Below, piece by piece: positions 45,538 through 55,915 of a DNA stretch of 64,000 nucleotides (position 1 is its first letter; the number at the start of each line of letters is the position of its first letter). The DNA is from Erythrobacter sp. HKB08 (GTDB lineage: Bacteria; Pseudomonadota; Alphaproteobacteria; Sphingomonadales; Sphingomonadaceae). Below the pieces are notes generated by a model. The model worked only from the letters and a program-made list of their open reading frames with translations, was not told the origin of the DNA and did no database searches. The stretch covers positions 1,905,501 through 1,969,500 of the forward strand of contig NZ_CP035310.1 in NCBI RefSeq assembly GCF_004114695.1, written 5' to 3'. Position numbers and translations under genes: made by a program.

Positions 45538-47070
45538 ATGCCCCGCGAGGCCCAGCCTTCCAGCGCCGCACCGATCAATGCGGATGACGCGATTGCCGCC
45601 CTCGGCAGGGGCGAGGCATCGCTCGTCTGGCGCCGAGTGGTCGCGGATACCGAGACACCCGTTGGCGCAGCTGCCAAGCTGATCGAGGAAGGCCGTGGCG
45701 ATTTCCTGCTGGAATCGGTCGAGGGTGGCGAGATCCGCGGGCGCTACAGCCTGCTCGGCCTCGCTCCCGATCTCGTCTTCCGCGCCAAGGGCGAGGAAGC
45801 GGCGATCAATCGCAACTGGCAGCATGACCGAGACGCATTCGACGCATGCACGGTCGATACGATGGCGGCGCTGCGAGAACTGGTCGCTGAATGTCGGATC
45901 GACGTGCCCGAGGGACTTCCACCGGCGCTTGCCTGCCTCGTGGGCTATTTCGGCTACGAAACCATAGGCCTCGTCGAGAAATTGCCGCGCGCGAAGAACG
46001 ACGGGCTTGGCCTGCCGGACATGCTGTTCGCCCGGCCGACGGTCATCCTCGTTTTCGATGGATTGAAAGAAGAGCTTTTCGCGATCGCGCCGCTTTGGCC
46101 TTCCGACGCCGAACCTGCGAAGCAGGTTGATCTGGCCGGCGAACGTATCGACGAGACGCTGCGCGCGCTCGCCCGCTCCGCCCCGCCGCAACAGCGCCTG
46201 CCGGTCGCTCCCGACATGGCTCTCGAGCCGCAGATGGATGCGGCCGACTATGCGGGAATGGTCACCCGGGCGAAGAGCTACATCGAGGCGGGCGACATCT
46301 TCCAGGTCGTCCTCTCGCAGCGCTTCGAGTGCCCCTTCCCGCTCCCGCCGATCCAGCTTTACCGGGCGCTTCGCAGGGTGAATCCCTCGCCCTTCCTCTA
46401 TTTCCTCGATCTGCCCGGCTTCGCGGTTGTCGGTTCGAGCCCCGAAATCCTTGTCAGGGTGCGCGATGGCGAAGTCACCATTCGCCCGATCGCCGGCACG
46501 CGGCCGCGCGGTGCAACGCCGCAGGCCGACCGCGAGGCGGAGGAAAGCCTGCTCGCCGATCCCAAGGAACGCGCCGAGCACCTGATGCTGCTCGACCTTG
46601 GGCGCAACGACGTTGGCCGGGTTGCTGCGAAAGGCACGGTCGAGGTGACCGACAGCTTCACCATCGAACGCTACAGCCACGTCATGCACATCGTCTCCAA
46701 CGTGGTCGGTCAGCTCGACCCACAGCACGATGCGCTCGAGGCATTGTTCGCAGGATTTCCCGCAGGGACGGTCAGCGGCGCCCCGAAAATCCGCGCCTGC
46801 GAGATCATTGCAGAGCTGGAGCAGGATGCGCGTGGTCCCTACGCCGGCGGTGTCGGCTACTTCGCACCGGACGGCTCGGTCGATAGCTGCATCGTCCTGC
46901 GCACCGCGGTCGTAAAGGACGGAACCATGCACGTACAGGCAGGCGCCGGCATCGTGGCTGACAGCGATCCCGCCTATGAACAGCGCGAATGCGAGGCCAA
47001 GGCAGGCGCCCTGCTGGCTGCCGCGAAAGAGGCTGCGCGCGTGGCAAGCGAGCCGGAGTTCGGCCAGTGA
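45538..47070 (+). CDS. trpE: Anthranilate synthase component I
   Basis: 510 residues. N-terminal regulatory domain (ETPVGAAAKLIEEG, FLLESVEGGEIRGRYSLLG with the tryptophan-binding LLES). The chorismate-binding domain has FQVVLSQRFE, PSPFLYFLDLP, VGSSPEILVR, RPIAGTRPRG and GTVSGAPKIRA. Converts chorismate and ammonia to anthranilate with TrpG. Two unrelated genes lie between it and trpG. Confidence 0.97.
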   Translation: MPREAQPSSAAPINADDAIAALGRGEASLVWRRVVADTETPVGAAAKLIEEGRGDFLLESVEGGEIRGRYSLLGLAPDLVFRAKGEEAAINRNWQHDRDAFDACTVDTMAALRELVAECRIDVPEGLPPALACLVGYFGYETIGLVEKLPRAKNDGLGLPDMLFARPTVILVFDGLKEELFAIAPLWPSDAEPAKQVDLAGERIDETLRALARSAPPQQRLPVAPDMALEPQMDAADYAGMVTRAKSYIEAGDIFQVVLSQRFECPFPLPPIQLYRALRRVNPSPFLYFLDLPGFAVVGSSPEILVRVRDGEVTIRPIAGTRPRGATPQADREAEESLLADPKERAEHLMLLDLGRNDVGRVAAKGTVEVTDSFTIERYSHVMHIVSNVVGQLDPQHDALEALFAGFPAGTVSGAPKIRACEIIAELEQDARGPYAGGVGYFAPDGSVDSCIVLRTAVVKDGTMHVQAGAGIVADSDPAYEQRECEAKAGALLAAAKEAARVASEPEFGQ

Positions 47071-47873
47071 AACGCCTCCTTCTTATCCCACTGCTCGCGT
47101 TGACCGCCTGCGACCCCGCGCCCGAAGGCAAGCCGGTCATGCGGACCGAGATCGGGAGCGGCGTCGCGGAGGAACCGGCACTTCCGGCGCGTGAGTCGGC
47201 TTGTCGGACTGTCGAGTTCGAAGCGTCGACCTTCACGCATTGCATCGCCGATCCGGCCAAGCACAGCATCACCACCGATCTCGGCCCGGACGACGGTGCA
47301 CCCTATCGCAGCCTGCCCAACCTGGCCGGAAGCCGCGCCTCCGACGCGCCGCTCGTCGCATTCGCCGTCAATGGCGGAATGTTCGACGGCGAAGGCGATC
47401 CGATCGGATACTACGTCGAGAATGGCGAAAGGCTCGAAGAGCTCAACCGCAATGACGGCCCAGGCAATTTCCACCTCAAGCCGAACGGCGTGTTCTTCGG
47501 GACCGGTGGCAAATGGCAGGTGCGCACAGCCGACGACTTCTACTCCAACGTCGGCGATCGCCCGGCTTTCGGCACCCAGAGCGGCCCGATGCTGGTGATC
47601 GACGGCAAGATCCACCCGGAAATCACCGAAGACGGACCAAGCAAGGCGATCCGCAACGGCGTCGGCATCGATGCCCAGGGCCGCGCGCATTTCGTCAAGT
47701 CGGAGGACGCGATCAGCTTCGGCCGCCTCGCCCGTTTTTTCCGCGACGAACTCAAGACACCAAACGCGCTGTTCCTAGACGGCAATATCTCCGCACTTTG
47801 GGACCCGGCGAACGACCGCCTCGACAATGGCGCGGCCCTTGGCCCGCTGATCGTGGTCGAAGAGAAGGAATGA
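47067..47873 (+). CDS. Phosphodiester glycosidase-family (DUF2233) lipoprotein
   Basis: 268 residues from a GTG that overlaps the trpE stop (GTGA). A lipobox LLALTAC (Cys at ~12) predicts a lipoprotein. The NAGPA/DUF2233 fold shows as AFAVNGGMFDGEGDPIGYYV, KPNGVFF, FGTQSGPMLVIDGKIH and ALFLDGNISALW. Eukaryotic relatives uncover mannose-6-phosphate; bacterial substrates are largely unknown. Its place inside the trp cluster is odd. Confidence 0.83.
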   Translation: MKRLLLIPLLALTACDPAPEGKPVMRTEIGSGVAEEPALPARESACRTVEFEASTFTHCIADPAKHSITTDLGPDDGAPYRSLPNLAGSRASDAPLVAFAVNGGMFDGEGDPIGYYVENGERLEELNRNDGPGNFHLKPNGVFFGTGGKWQVRTADDFYSNVGDRPAFGTQSGPMLVIDGKIHPEITEDGPSKAIRNGVGIDAQGRAHFVKSEDAISFGRLARFFRDELKTPNALFLDGNISALWDPANDRLDNGAALGPLIVVEEKE

Positions 47874-47880
47874 TCCGAGC

Positions 47881-48846
47881 ATGACCATCCAGTACGAACG
47901 CACGCTCTATCCCGAGATCGAGCCCTACGAGACCGGAATGCTCGATGTCGGCGAAGGCCACTCGCTCTATTACGAGCGCGTCGGTACGCCGGGCGCGAAA
48001 CCTGCCGTCTTCCTGCACGGCGGACCCGGCGGCGGCATGAGCCCGTCGCACCGCCGGCAGTGGGACCCCGACCTCTACGACGTTCTGCTGTTCGACCAGC
48101 GCGGTTGCGGCAAATCGCTTCCCTTCGCCGAGATCGAGAACAACGACACCTGGCGCATCGTCGAGGATATCGAGCGGCTGCGCGAAATGTGCGGTCACGA
48201 TGCATGGCAGGTCTTCGGCGGCAGCTGGGGAGCGACCCTCGCACTGGCCTACGCCCAGAAATATCCCGAGCGCACGACCGAACTCGTCCTGCGCGGCGTC
48301 TTCCTCGCTCGCCAGAAGGAGAAGGACTGGCTCTACACCTACGGCGCCAGCGAGATCATGGCCGAGCAGTGGGACGACTTCTCCGGCCACATCCCGGAAG
48401 AGGAGCGCGGCAACCTCGTCGAGGCGTACCACACCCGCCTCACCAGCGACGACGAAGCCACCCGCCTCGCTGCTGCGAAAGAATGGTCGCTGTGGGAGGG
48501 CAATGTCGCGACGCTGCTGCCCGACGAAAACCTGCTCGACGATTTCGCCGACCCGTCGAAAGCCGTCCCCTTTGCCCGCATCTGCGCGCGCTTCTTCCTC
48601 AACGATTTCTACCTCGAGGAAGCGCAGCTTCTGAAGAATGTCGACAAGCTGAAAGGCATTCCCGGCATTATCGTGCAGGGCCGCCACGACATCTGCACCC
48701 CGCCGACCTCGGCATGGGCGCTCAAAAAGGCATGGCCCGAAGCGGATCTGTGGATCGTGCATGATGCCGGTCACAGCGCAGGCGAGCCGGGCATCATCGA
48801 CGGTCTGGTCCGCGCGACCGACAAGCTTGCCGGCAAGACCGCCTGA
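47881..48846 (+). CDS. pip: Proline iminopeptidase
   Basis: 321 residues, alpha/beta hydrolase of family S33. Nucleophile Ser115 in GGSWGATL, oxyanion HGGPGGG, a DQRGCGKS segment and the late RHDICTP and DAGHSAGEPG with the acid and His. It removes N-terminal proline from peptides. Seven bases after the preceding lipoprotein gene; no metabolic link to tryptophan is evident. Confidence 0.92.
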   Translation: MTIQYERTLYPEIEPYETGMLDVGEGHSLYYERVGTPGAKPAVFLHGGPGGGMSPSHRRQWDPDLYDVLLFDQRGCGKSLPFAEIENNDTWRIVEDIERLREMCGHDAWQVFGGSWGATLALAYAQKYPERTTELVLRGVFLARQKEKDWLYTYGASEIMAEQWDDFSGHIPEEERGNLVEAYHTRLTSDDEATRLAAAKEWSLWEGNVATLLPDENLLDDFADPSKAVPFARICARFFLNDFYLEEAQLLKNVDKLKGIPGIIVQGRHDICTPPTSAWALKKAWPEADLWIVHDAGHSAGEPGIIDGLVRATDKLAGKTA

Positions 48847-48897
48847 AACCGAAACTTTCTTGATTGCCCGCGTGATAAGGGCGAAGGCCGCACGGCA

Positions 48898-49497
48898 ATG
48901 ATCCTCGTCATCGACAATTACGACAGCTTCACCTTCAACCTCGTCCATTATCTGATGGAACTGGGGGCCGAAGTTCGTGTCGAGCGCAACGATGCGATCT
49001 CGGCCCGCGAGGCACTGGCGACAGGCGCGAAGGGCTTCCTGATTTCGCCGGGTCCGTGCACGCCGAACGAGGCCGGCATCAGCCTGGATCTGGTTGCTGC
49101 CTGTGCCGATGCCGGAGCACCGCTGCTCGGCGTATGCCTCGGGCATCAGTCGATCGGGCAGCATTTCGGAGGACGCGTGGCCCGCGGCGGGCTGATGCAT
49201 GGCAAGACCTCGCCGGTCGACCATAATGGGACGGGCGTCTTCAAGGGCCTGCCTTCGCCCTTCACCGCCACGCGCTACCACTCGCTCATCGTCGAGGACA
49301 TTCCCGAGGTGCTGCAGGTCAATGCAACGAGCGAAACGCCCGGTCTCGACGGCACGAGCGTAATGGGCTTCCGCCACCGCGACCTGCCCATCCACGGCGT
49401 CCAGTTCCACCCGGAAAGCATCGCGACCGAGCATGGTCACGACCTGCTCGCCAATTTCCTCGCGATCTGCGGCATCGAAGCAAAGGAGCCCGCATGA
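48898..49497 (+). CDS. trpG: Anthranilate synthase component II (glutamine amidotransferase)
   Basis: 199 residues. Catalytic Cys in [13 protein letters not shown] with His/Glu in [10 protein letters not shown]-terminal [15 protein letters not shown]. It supplies ammonia to TrpE, and in many bacteria the same protein also serves folate synthesis (PabA role), which I cannot exclude. Its stop overlaps the trpD start (ATGA). Confidence 0.96.
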   Translation: MILVIDNYDSFTFNLVHYLMELGAEVRVERNDAISAREALATGAKGFLISPGPCTPNEAGISLDLVAACADAGAPLLGVCLGHQSIGQHFGGRVARGGLMHGKTSPVDHNGTGVFKGLPSPFTATRYHSLIVEDIPEVLQVNATSETPGLDGTSVMGFRHRDLPIHGVQFHPESIATEHGHDLLANFLAICGIEAKEPA

Positions 49498-50486
49498 AGA
49501 CCCTTCCCCTCGAAGTCCCGCACATGAGCGAGGCAGAGGCCGAGGAGGTTTTCGGCTGGATTCTCGATGGCGAGGCTACGGACGAGGAGATCGCCCGATT
49601 CCTCCTCGCGATGACCGAACGCAGCGAGACCTCGGACGAGATCGCTGGCGCGGCTCGCGCGCTGCGGGCACGGCTCATCCCGATCGAAGCGCCCGATAAC
49701 GCAGTCGATTGCTGCGGCACCGGCGGCGACGGTCACCACACGCTCAATGTTTCGACGGCGGTCAGTCTCGTCGTGGCTGCGACCGGTGTTCCGGTCGCGA
49801 AGCACGGCAACCGGGCAGCCTCCTCGAAATCCGGCGCGGCGGACACGCTAGAGGCACTGGGGCTCAACATGGAAGCGGCCGGGCGCACGGCGGAGAAGAC
49901 GCTCGCCGAACTCGGCATCTGCTTCCTGTTTGCCAAGAACCACCACCCGGCGATGGGCCGCATCCAGCCCATCCGGCAGAAGCTCGGCAAGCGTACGATT
50001 TTCAACCTGATGGGGCCGCTTTCCAACCCGGCCGGCGTGAAGCGCCAGCTGATCGGCATCGCGCGCCCGGGCTACGTTCCGATCTATGCGGCGGCCAAGG
50101 CCAAGCTCGGGACCGAGCGGACTTTCATTGCGTCGGGCGACGAGGGCCTCGACGAACTCTCGCTGGCAGGCGGCAACGAGCTGGCGGACGTGGTTGGCAA
50201 CGACTTCGAGATGCGCCGCGTCGATGCATCCATGGCGGGGCTCGACCATGCACCGGTCGAGGCAATCCGCGGCGGCGATGCGCAGCACAATGCGAAAGCG
50301 CTGAAGGCGCTGCTCGAAGGGACGCCCGGCCCCTACCGCGACGCGGTCCTGCTCAATGCTGCGGCAACGCTGATGGTGGCCGGCAAGGTCGAAGGCTGGA
50401 GCGAAGGCGCAAGCCTCGCAGCCGAGGCACTCGATAGCGGAAAGGCAGCCAAGCTCCTCGCCGACTGGATCGAGATGGCGGCGTGA
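49494..50486 (+). CDS. trpD: Anthranilate phosphoribosyltransferase
   Basis: 330 residues. The PRPP/anthranilate sites [46 protein letters not shown] and [16 protein letters not shown] are intact. It transfers phosphoribose to anthranilate. Four-base overlaps with trpG and trpC. Confidence 0.97.
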   Translation: MKTLPLEVPHMSEAEAEEVFGWILDGEATDEEIARFLLAMTERSETSDEIAGAARALRARLIPIEAPDNAVDCCGTGGDGHHTLNVSTAVSLVVAATGVPVAKHGNRAASSKSGAADTLEALGLNMEAAGRTAEKTLAELGICFLFAKNHHPAMGRIQPIRQKLGKRTIFNLMGPLSNPAGVKRQLIGIARPGYVPIYAAAKAKLGTERTFIASGDEGLDELSLAGGNELADVVGNDFEMRRVDASMAGLDHAPVEAIRGGDAQHNAKALKALLEGTPGPYRDAVLLNAAATLMVAGKVEGWSEGASLAAEALDSGKAAKLLADWIEMAA

Positions 50487-51268
50487 ACAAGCTCGAGGAA
50501 ATCTGCGCAACCAAGCGCACTGAAGTCGCCGACCGCAAGGGCCGTGCGACAATCGACGATCTCGACCGGATTGCGCTCGAGGCCACTCCTCCGCGCGGTT
50601 TTCGCGCCGCTCTCGAAGCCAAGTCGCAGGACGGTTTCGCATTGATCGCGGAGATCAAGAAGGCCTCGCCTTCCAAGGGCCTGATCCGCGCCGACTTCCG
50701 CCCGCACCAGCATGCGATGGACTATGAGAAAGGCGGCGCGGCATGCCTCTCGGTTTTGACAGATGCCCCCTATTTCCAGGGCCACGAGGACTACCTCGTC
50801 GAAGCGCGAAAGAGCTGCGCCCTGCCCGTCCTGCGCAAGGACTTCATGGTTGATCCCTGGCAGGTCGCCGAAGCACGCGCGCTGGGGGCAGACGCGATCC
50901 TCATCATCGTTGCCGCGCTCGATGACGGGCTCATGCAGGAAATCGAAGCCGCTGCTATCGAGCGCGCCATGGACGTTCTCGTAGAAGTGCATGACGAGGG
51001 CGAGATGGAACGCGCCGCAGCCCTCAAATCCCGCTTGATCGGGGTAAACAACCGCAATCTCAAGACCTTCGAGACCGACCTTGCGACGACCGAACGCCTT
51101 GCGCCGCTTGCGCCGGAAGGTTCACTGCTGGTCGGTGAAAGCGGCATCAACACCCATGCCGATTGCCAGCGGCTCGCGAAAAGCGGGGTGCGCAGTTTCC
51201 TCGTCGGCGAAAGCCTCATGCGGCAAGACGATGTGGAAGCAGCGACGCGGGAACTTTTGGGCGGGTGA
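50483..51268 (+). CDS. trpC: Indole-3-glycerol phosphate synthase
   Basis: 261 residues, TIM barrel. Motifs [55 protein letters not shown] and LVGESGI are all present. Closes the indole ring. No PRAI fusion. The stop overlaps the moaC GTG start. Confidence 0.97.
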   Translation: MNKLEEICATKRTEVADRKGRATIDDLDRIALEATPPRGFRAALEAKSQDGFALIAEIKKASPSKGLIRADFRPHQHAMDYEKGGAACLSVLTDAPYFQGHEDYLVEARKSCALPVLRKDFMVDPWQVAEARALGADAILIIVAALDDGLMQEIEAAAIERAMDVLVEVHDEGEMERAAALKSRLIGVNNRNLKTFETDLATTERLAPLAPEGSLLVGESGINTHADCQRLAKSGVRSFLVGESLMRQDDVEAATRELLGG

Positions 51269-51747
51269 GCAAGCCGCCGCTCTCCCATATCGATGCGGAA
51301 GGCACCGCGCGCATGGTCGATGTCGGAGACAAGCCTGCCACGAAACGCGTGGCCATCGCCGAGGGGCGTATCTCGATGTCATCCGATGCATTGCAAGCTG
51401 TCCGGCAAGGCGATGCTCCGAAGGGCGACGTCCTCGGCACGGCCCGCGTTGCGGGGATCATGGCGGCCAAGCGCACCGGCGACCTCATTCCCATGTGTCA
51501 CCCGCTTGCGCTCGATCATGTCGACGTCGAATTCGCCTTCGCAAGCGATGCGATCTCGGTGCGCGCCACCGCCTCGCTTCGCGGAAAGACCGGCGTGGAG
51601 ATGGAGGCGCTGACGGCGGCTTCGGTTGCATTGCTCACGATCTACGATATGGCAAAGGCGCTCGATAAGAGCATGGTGATCGAGCAGGTCATGCTCGTCG
51701 AAAAGCGCGGCGGAAAATCGGGCCACTGGTCGCGGGAAAATGGCTGA
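51265..51747 (+). CDS. moaC: Molybdenum cofactor synthesis protein MoaC
   Basis: 160 residues from a GTG overlapping the trpC stop (GTGA). Signature [33 protein letters not shown] and [20 protein letters not shown]. Forms cyclic pyranopterin monophosphate with MoaA. Overlaps moeA by eight bases; trpC-moaC-moeA is a frequent alphaproteobacterial order. Confidence 0.96.
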   Translation: MSKPPLSHIDAEGTARMVDVGDKPATKRVAIAEGRISMSSDALQAVRQGDAPKGDVLGTARVAGIMAAKRTGDLIPMCHPLALDHVDVEFAFASDAISVRATASLRGKTGVEMEALTAASVALLTIYDMAKALDKSMVIEQVMLVEKRGGKSGHWSRENG

Positions 51748-52912
51748 ACCGCCGCTGGACCTGGACGAGGCGCAGCGCAGGCTTTTGGCGCTCGTTTCGC
51801 CCGGTCCTAGCGAGATCGTCAGTCTGGCAAAGTCGCTCGGGCACTATCTTGCGGCCGCACCGGTTGCCCGCCTTTCCCGCCCCCATGCCAACCTCTCGGC
51901 AATGGATGGTTTCGCAACGAGCGGCGACGGTCCTTGGGCAGTCGTAGGCGAAAGCCGCTGCGGGTCTGCATTTGCCGAAGCGCTCTCGGCAGGCCAGGCG
52001 GTCCGAATTTCGACTGGAGCAGAGATACCGCTCGGCGCCGATGCGATCGTCATCAAGGAGGAGGCGCAGCTTTCGGGCGATCGACTTTCGGCTACCGAAT
52101 TGCCCCAGCCCGGCCGCTATATCCGCCGGGCCGGAGAGGATTTTGAGACCGGCGAGGAACTGCTCGATGCAGGTCGACGGATGGGGGCAGCTCAACTATC
52201 GCTCTGCAAGGCAGCAGGCGTCGACGAAGTGGCTGTGTTCAAGCCTCCGCGCATCGTCGTCCTGGAATGCGGCGACGAACTGATTGCCGAACCGTCGCGC
52301 GCTACCAACGGCGACATGCTGGCGGCGATGTTCTCGGGAGAGCACGCCACTGTAGCTGTCGAGCCACCCCTGCCCGACGATCTCGAGACGATCTCGCGAG
52401 CGCTGGCTAGTCACCGCGATGCCGATCTGATCGTGATATCCGGCGGTGCATCGGTCGGCGATCACGACCTAGTGCGACCGGCCCTCGCCGAGATTGGCGC
52501 CACGATCGACTTCTGGCGCGTCGCCATGAAGCCCGGGAAACCCCTCATGGTCGCGACACGTGGCTCGCAGCTTATTCTCGGCCTGCCCGGCAATCCGGTC
52601 AGCAGCTTCGTGACCGGGTTTCTGTTTGCGCTCCCCGCCGTTCGAGCGATGGCCGGGGCATCCGACCCTTTTCCGAAAGTTACGATGCGACCTTGCGCGA
52701 CGGCCCTTCCCGCGAACGGCAAGCGACGCCAGTTCCTGCGCGCAAGGACAACCGCCAATGGATCCGTCGAACCGCTGGAGAACCAGGACAGCGCTGCGCT
52801 CCATGCTCTCGCCCGAGCAGATTGCCTTATCGACCGGCCATGTGATGCCGGGGAGACCAAAAGCGGAACGCCTGTTCCGGTTTATCCGCTCCAAAATGGC
52901 GGAATCGCTTGA
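51740..52912 (+). CDS. moeA: Molybdopterin molybdenumtransferase MoeA
   Basis: 390 residues. [59 protein letters not shown] and [10 protein letters not shown] are the family landmarks. It inserts molybdate into molybdopterin-AMP. The C-terminal domain is short and drifts into a Ser/Thr/Gly tail. 83 bases to lexA hold the SOS box. Confidence 0.95.
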   Translation: MAEPPLDLDEAQRRLLALVSPGPSEIVSLAKSLGHYLAAAPVARLSRPHANLSAMDGFATSGDGPWAVVGESRCGSAFAEALSAGQAVRISTGAEIPLGADAIVIKEEAQLSGDRLSATELPQPGRYIRRAGEDFETGEELLDAGRRMGAAQLSLCKAAGVDEVAVFKPPRIVVLECGDELIAEPSRATNGDMLAAMFSGEHATVAVEPPLPDDLETISRALASHRDADLIVISGGASVGDHDLVRPALAEIGATIDFWRVAMKPGKPLMVATRGSQLILGLPGNPVSSFVTGFLFALPAVRAMAGASDPFPKVTMRPCATALPANGKRRQFLRARTTANGSVEPLENQDSAALHALARADCLIDRPCDAGETKSGTPVPVYPLQNGGIA

Positions 52913-52936
52913 CCTCACCAAATTGGTTGCTTACTT

Positions 52937-52951
52937 GTTCCGCATTCGTTC
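52937..52951 (+). promoter_or_regulatory. LexA (SOS) box of lexA
   Basis: GTTC (52937-52940), CGCATTC, GTTC (52948-52951): an exact GTTC-N7-GTTC, the alphaproteobacterial LexA operator, 44 bases before the lexA ATG. Expected to give autorepression. Confidence 0.9.
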
Positions 52952-52995
52952 GCATTTTATGAACGACACACGCGGCGACGAGGGAGTACACCGCA

Positions 52996-53679
52996 ATGCT
53001 GACGAAAAAGCAGCACGAACTGATCCGCTTCATCCAGGAAAGGTTGGAGGAAACCGGCATTTCCCCCTCATTCGAGGAAATGAAGGAAGCGCTCGATCTG
53101 AAGAGCAAGTCCGGCGTCCATCGACTGATCTCGGCTCTGGAAGAGCGCGGTTTCATCAGGCGCTTGCCGAACCGCGCGCGTGCGCTCGAGGTGCTCAAGC
53201 TTCCGGAAGATAGCGTCGGCGGGGCGAAGCCTGCTGCCAACGATGTCGTCGCCCGCGCGACCGCCAAGCCAAGCGCTGCTCCCGAGCCTGCAAACGACGT
53301 GATCGAAATCCCGCTCCATGGGCGGATCGCAGCCGGCGCCCCGATCGAGGCGTTCGAAGGCCAGTCGAGCCTTCCGGTCCCGGCAGCCCTGCTCGGACCG
53401 GGTGAGCACTATGCGCTCGAGGTATCCGGCGACTCGATGATCGAAGCAGGCATCTTCGACGGCGACTTCGCACTTATTCGCCGGACCGATACGGCACGCG
53501 ACGGCGAAATCGTGGTTGCACTGGTGAACAACGAAGAAGCGACGCTCAAGTATCTCCACAAGGACGGCGGCCTTGTCCGGCTCGATCCGGCTAATGCGAG
53601 CTACGAGCCGCAGGTCTATGCACCCGACCAGGTACAGGTGCAGGGCAAGCTGGCGGGTCTGCTGCGCCGCTACCACTGA
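52996..53679 (+). CDS. lexA: LexA repressor
   Basis: 227 residues. Winged helix (1-65: [36 protein letters not shown]), a variable linker, and the autocleavage domain with the Ala113-Gly114 bond ([13 protein letters not shown]), Ser147 ([11 protein letters not shown]) and Lys185 (EATLKYL). Represses DNA-damage genes until RecA-stimulated self-cleavage. Its own operator lies just upstream. Confidence 0.97.
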   Translation: MLTKKQHELIRFIQERLEETGISPSFEEMKEALDLKSKSGVHRLISALEERGFIRRLPNRARALEVLKLPEDSVGGAKPAANDVVARATAKPSAAPEPANDVIEIPLHGRIAAGAPIEAFEGQSSLPVPAALLGPGEHYALEVSGDSMIEAGIFDGDFALIRRTDTARDGEIVVALVNNEEATLKYLHKDGGLVRLDPANASYEPQVYAPDQVQVQGKLAGLLRRYH

Positions 53680-53688
53680 TTGCAGGCT

Positions 53689-53722
53689 GCGGGCGGGCTA
53701 GTCGGCTAGTCGGTCCGCCCGC
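53689..53722. terminator. Possible bidirectional terminator lexA/comEC
   Basis: GCGGGCGG (53689-53696) pairs with CCGCCCGC (53715-53722), an 18-base loop holding a doubled CTAGTCGG, across the convergent stops of lexA and comEC. No T-run follows. Weak. Confidence 0.35.
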
Positions 53723-55886
53723 GCCACCATCCATGCTGCCCCTGCCCTTCGGCAACGGTCCTGAATTCCTCATTCGACAGATCGATCGCCAGGCCGCCCG
53801 TTCGATCCAGGAAGTTTCGATCAGCCTTGAGCCACCGCGGCCGACAGCTTCGCGGCAGGTAGCGATCGGCAATCACGATATCACTTCGCTCGCAGGCTGC
53901 CGCCAGCGCTCGCTCTTCGATCCGTTCGCGTGAGCGCGCCATCAGGAGCGACCAGTTCCGGCCCTCCCGCTCGATCGCGAGAACACAAAAGTCCCGCGAG
54001 CACTGCGCATCAGGCCATTGCGCCAGCGGCACCGGCTCCCCGTCCATGCCGGCCAGTTCGAGCAGATTGTCCTTTGCATAATCGCTCCTGCTTTCACGCA
54101 GGACTAGAAGGCGCTCGCCTCCGCTGACTATCCCGACATGGCGCCCATCTCCCGACACCAGCACATCCGGCGTGGGAGAGACGAGAAAAGCGGCCAAACC
54201 TATCAGCCAAGGCAAGAAACCCAGTAGCCGCATCCTTGATTGCCAAAGGGCCAGCCAAAGCGATCCCGCCACGAACAGCGCAAAGACGTAGAGCGGCATC
54301 TCCGGCATCAGCTTGACCGAACCCGGTTGTTCGGCAGTGAAATGCGCGATCGCCAGCAACAGTTCGAGCGAATTGTCGACGATCCACCATGCCGGCGCGC
54401 CGAGGCCGACGAGGTCGAGAGTAAGAGCAACTGCGAGCGCTGGCATCGCCACGAAGGTGACGAGTGGGATCGCGACGACATTCGCGAATGCGCCATAGAC
54501 TCCCGCCCGATGGAAATGGAACAGGACGATTGGCATCAGCGCAATCTCGATCACCAGCCCTGTCACCAGCAACATGATCGCACGCCGCCCCAGCCTGCTC
54601 GCCCAACTTTCTTCTCGGGGGGCAAGGAACGCCTTTACCGGGCCGCTGTTGTGAAGCGCGACGATCGCCAGCACCGCCGCAAAGCTCATCTGGAAACTTG
54701 GCCCGACGAGCGCTTCGGGCCATGCGAGCAATACCGCAAATGCTGCAGCTGCGACCATGCGCATCGACAATGGCTCTCGCCCGAGAGCAAGCGCCGCAAG
54801 GACCAGCAAGGCTCCGATGCAGCTACGAACGGTCGGAACTTCCGCGCCCGTGAGCAAGGTGTAGCCGATACCCGCCAGCGCTCCGACGCTTGCTGCGACC
54901 AACGGCAATCGGACCCTCAACGCAATCCAAGGAAACAGTCCGACCAGCTTGAGCGCCAGCAGATACGCCGCTGCGATCACCGCGCTGACATGAAGACCGC
55001 TGATCGAAAGCAAATGGGTCAAGCCAGCATCGCGCATCGCCTCCTCATCGGCCTCGGCAATCGCGCCTCGGTCGCCGCTGGCGAAGGCGGCTGCGATCGC
55101 GGCAGGCGATCCGTCGAGCCGCTCGCGAACATGGCTGGAAAGGCCGCGTTGCAACGGTGCGATTCGAGAGCCCGCCTGCCCTTGTTCGATAACCTCCATC
55201 TCACCGATCAGCGAGCCGGTGGCGGACAAGCCGTCGAACCAGGCGGTTCGGGCGAAATCGTATCCTCCGGGCAACATGGGCGCGGCAGGCGGCATCAAGC
55301 GCGCACGCAGCCTTACCACAGCGCCCTCCGACGCCGCCGGCACATCGCTTTCAAGCGGAATGTTGATCCGAACCTTGCGGGCGATCCCGTAGCTGGCATC
55401 GCGATATGCGAGGATCACCCTGACGCGCTCGCGCGCTGGTTGCTCTTCCCGCTCGAGGATGCGTCCTTCGATAGTTTCGACCCGTGGTCGGTCGATAGGC
55501 TCGGCCCCGGCGATCTCCGACCGGACCCACACGAGGCTCAGGCCGATAGCGAAGCAAATGCCAAGCCCGCTCGCAGCCAAGCGAAGATTGCTCCGCTCCT
55601 CGCGCCCCTTCCAGACTGCATTTGCAGCTACGACCACGAGCAGCGCGGCCCCGATCGCAGCACACCACTGCCACGGACTGTCGAGCAGGAACCAGCTGGC
55701 AATTCCGCATGCCAGGGCGACGGTCAGCCACGGCGCCCTGTCGAACCCGTTGGCGCCCAGAAGACGCTCTGCCGCATCGCCAACACTGGACAATCGCGCC
55801 CTGCTGCGCCAAGGGCGCTGCACTGCAACATTGCCGTTATCGGGGCCATCCCCCATCGGCACGCCGGGCGCTGAATGCGTCGCCAT
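53706..55886 (-). CDS. comEC: ComEC/Rec2-family DNA uptake channel
   Basis: 726 residues, ten or more helices. N-terminal DUF4131 region, then a competence domain with HLLSISGLHVSAVIAAAYLL and GYTLLTGAEVPTVRSCIGAL. The C-terminal ~150 residues look like the metallo-beta-lactamase portion (DVLVSGDGRHVGIVSGG), but the HxHxDH metal motif is absent, as in many alphaproteobacterial versions. It would carry single-stranded DNA across the inner membrane. The start at 55886 has no good ribosome-binding site; ATG 55856 is an alternative. Divergent from gltX. Confidence 0.9.
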   Translation of the reverse strand: MATHSAPGVPMGDGPDNGNVAVQRPWRSRARLSSVGDAAERLLGANGFDRAPWLTVALACGIASWFLLDSPWQWCAAIGAALLVVVAANAVWKGREERSNLRLAASGLGICFAIGLSLVWVRSEIAGAEPIDRPRVETIEGRILEREEQPARERVRVILAYRDASYGIARKVRINIPLESDVPAASEGAVVRLRARLMPPAAPMLPGGYDFARTAWFDGLSATGSLIGEMEVIEQGQAGSRIAPLQRGLSSHVRERLDGSPAAIAAAFASGDRGAIAEADEEAMRDAGLTHLLSISGLHVSAVIAAAYLLALKLVGLFPWIALRVRLPLVAASVGALAGIGYTLLTGAEVPTVRSCIGALLVLAALALGREPLSMRMVAAAAFAVLLAWPEALVGPSFQMSFAAVLAIVALHNSGPVKAFLAPREESWASRLGRRAIMLLVTGLVIEIALMPIVLFHFHRAGVYGAFANVVAIPLVTFVAMPALAVALTLDLVGLGAPAWWIVDNSLELLLAIAHFTAEQPGSVKLMPEMPLYVFALFVAGSLWLALWQSRMRLLGFLPWLIGLAAFLVSPTPDVLVSGDGRHVGIVSGGERLLVLRESRSDYAKDNLLELAGMDGEPVPLAQWPDAQCSRDFCVLAIEREGRNWSLLMARSRERIEERALAAACERSDIVIADRYLPRSCRPRWLKADRNFLDRTGGLAIDLSNEEFRTVAEGQGQHGWWRGRTD

Positions 55887-55915
55887 GCAAGTGATTGAAA
55901 AGGAAGCGAGACGTT

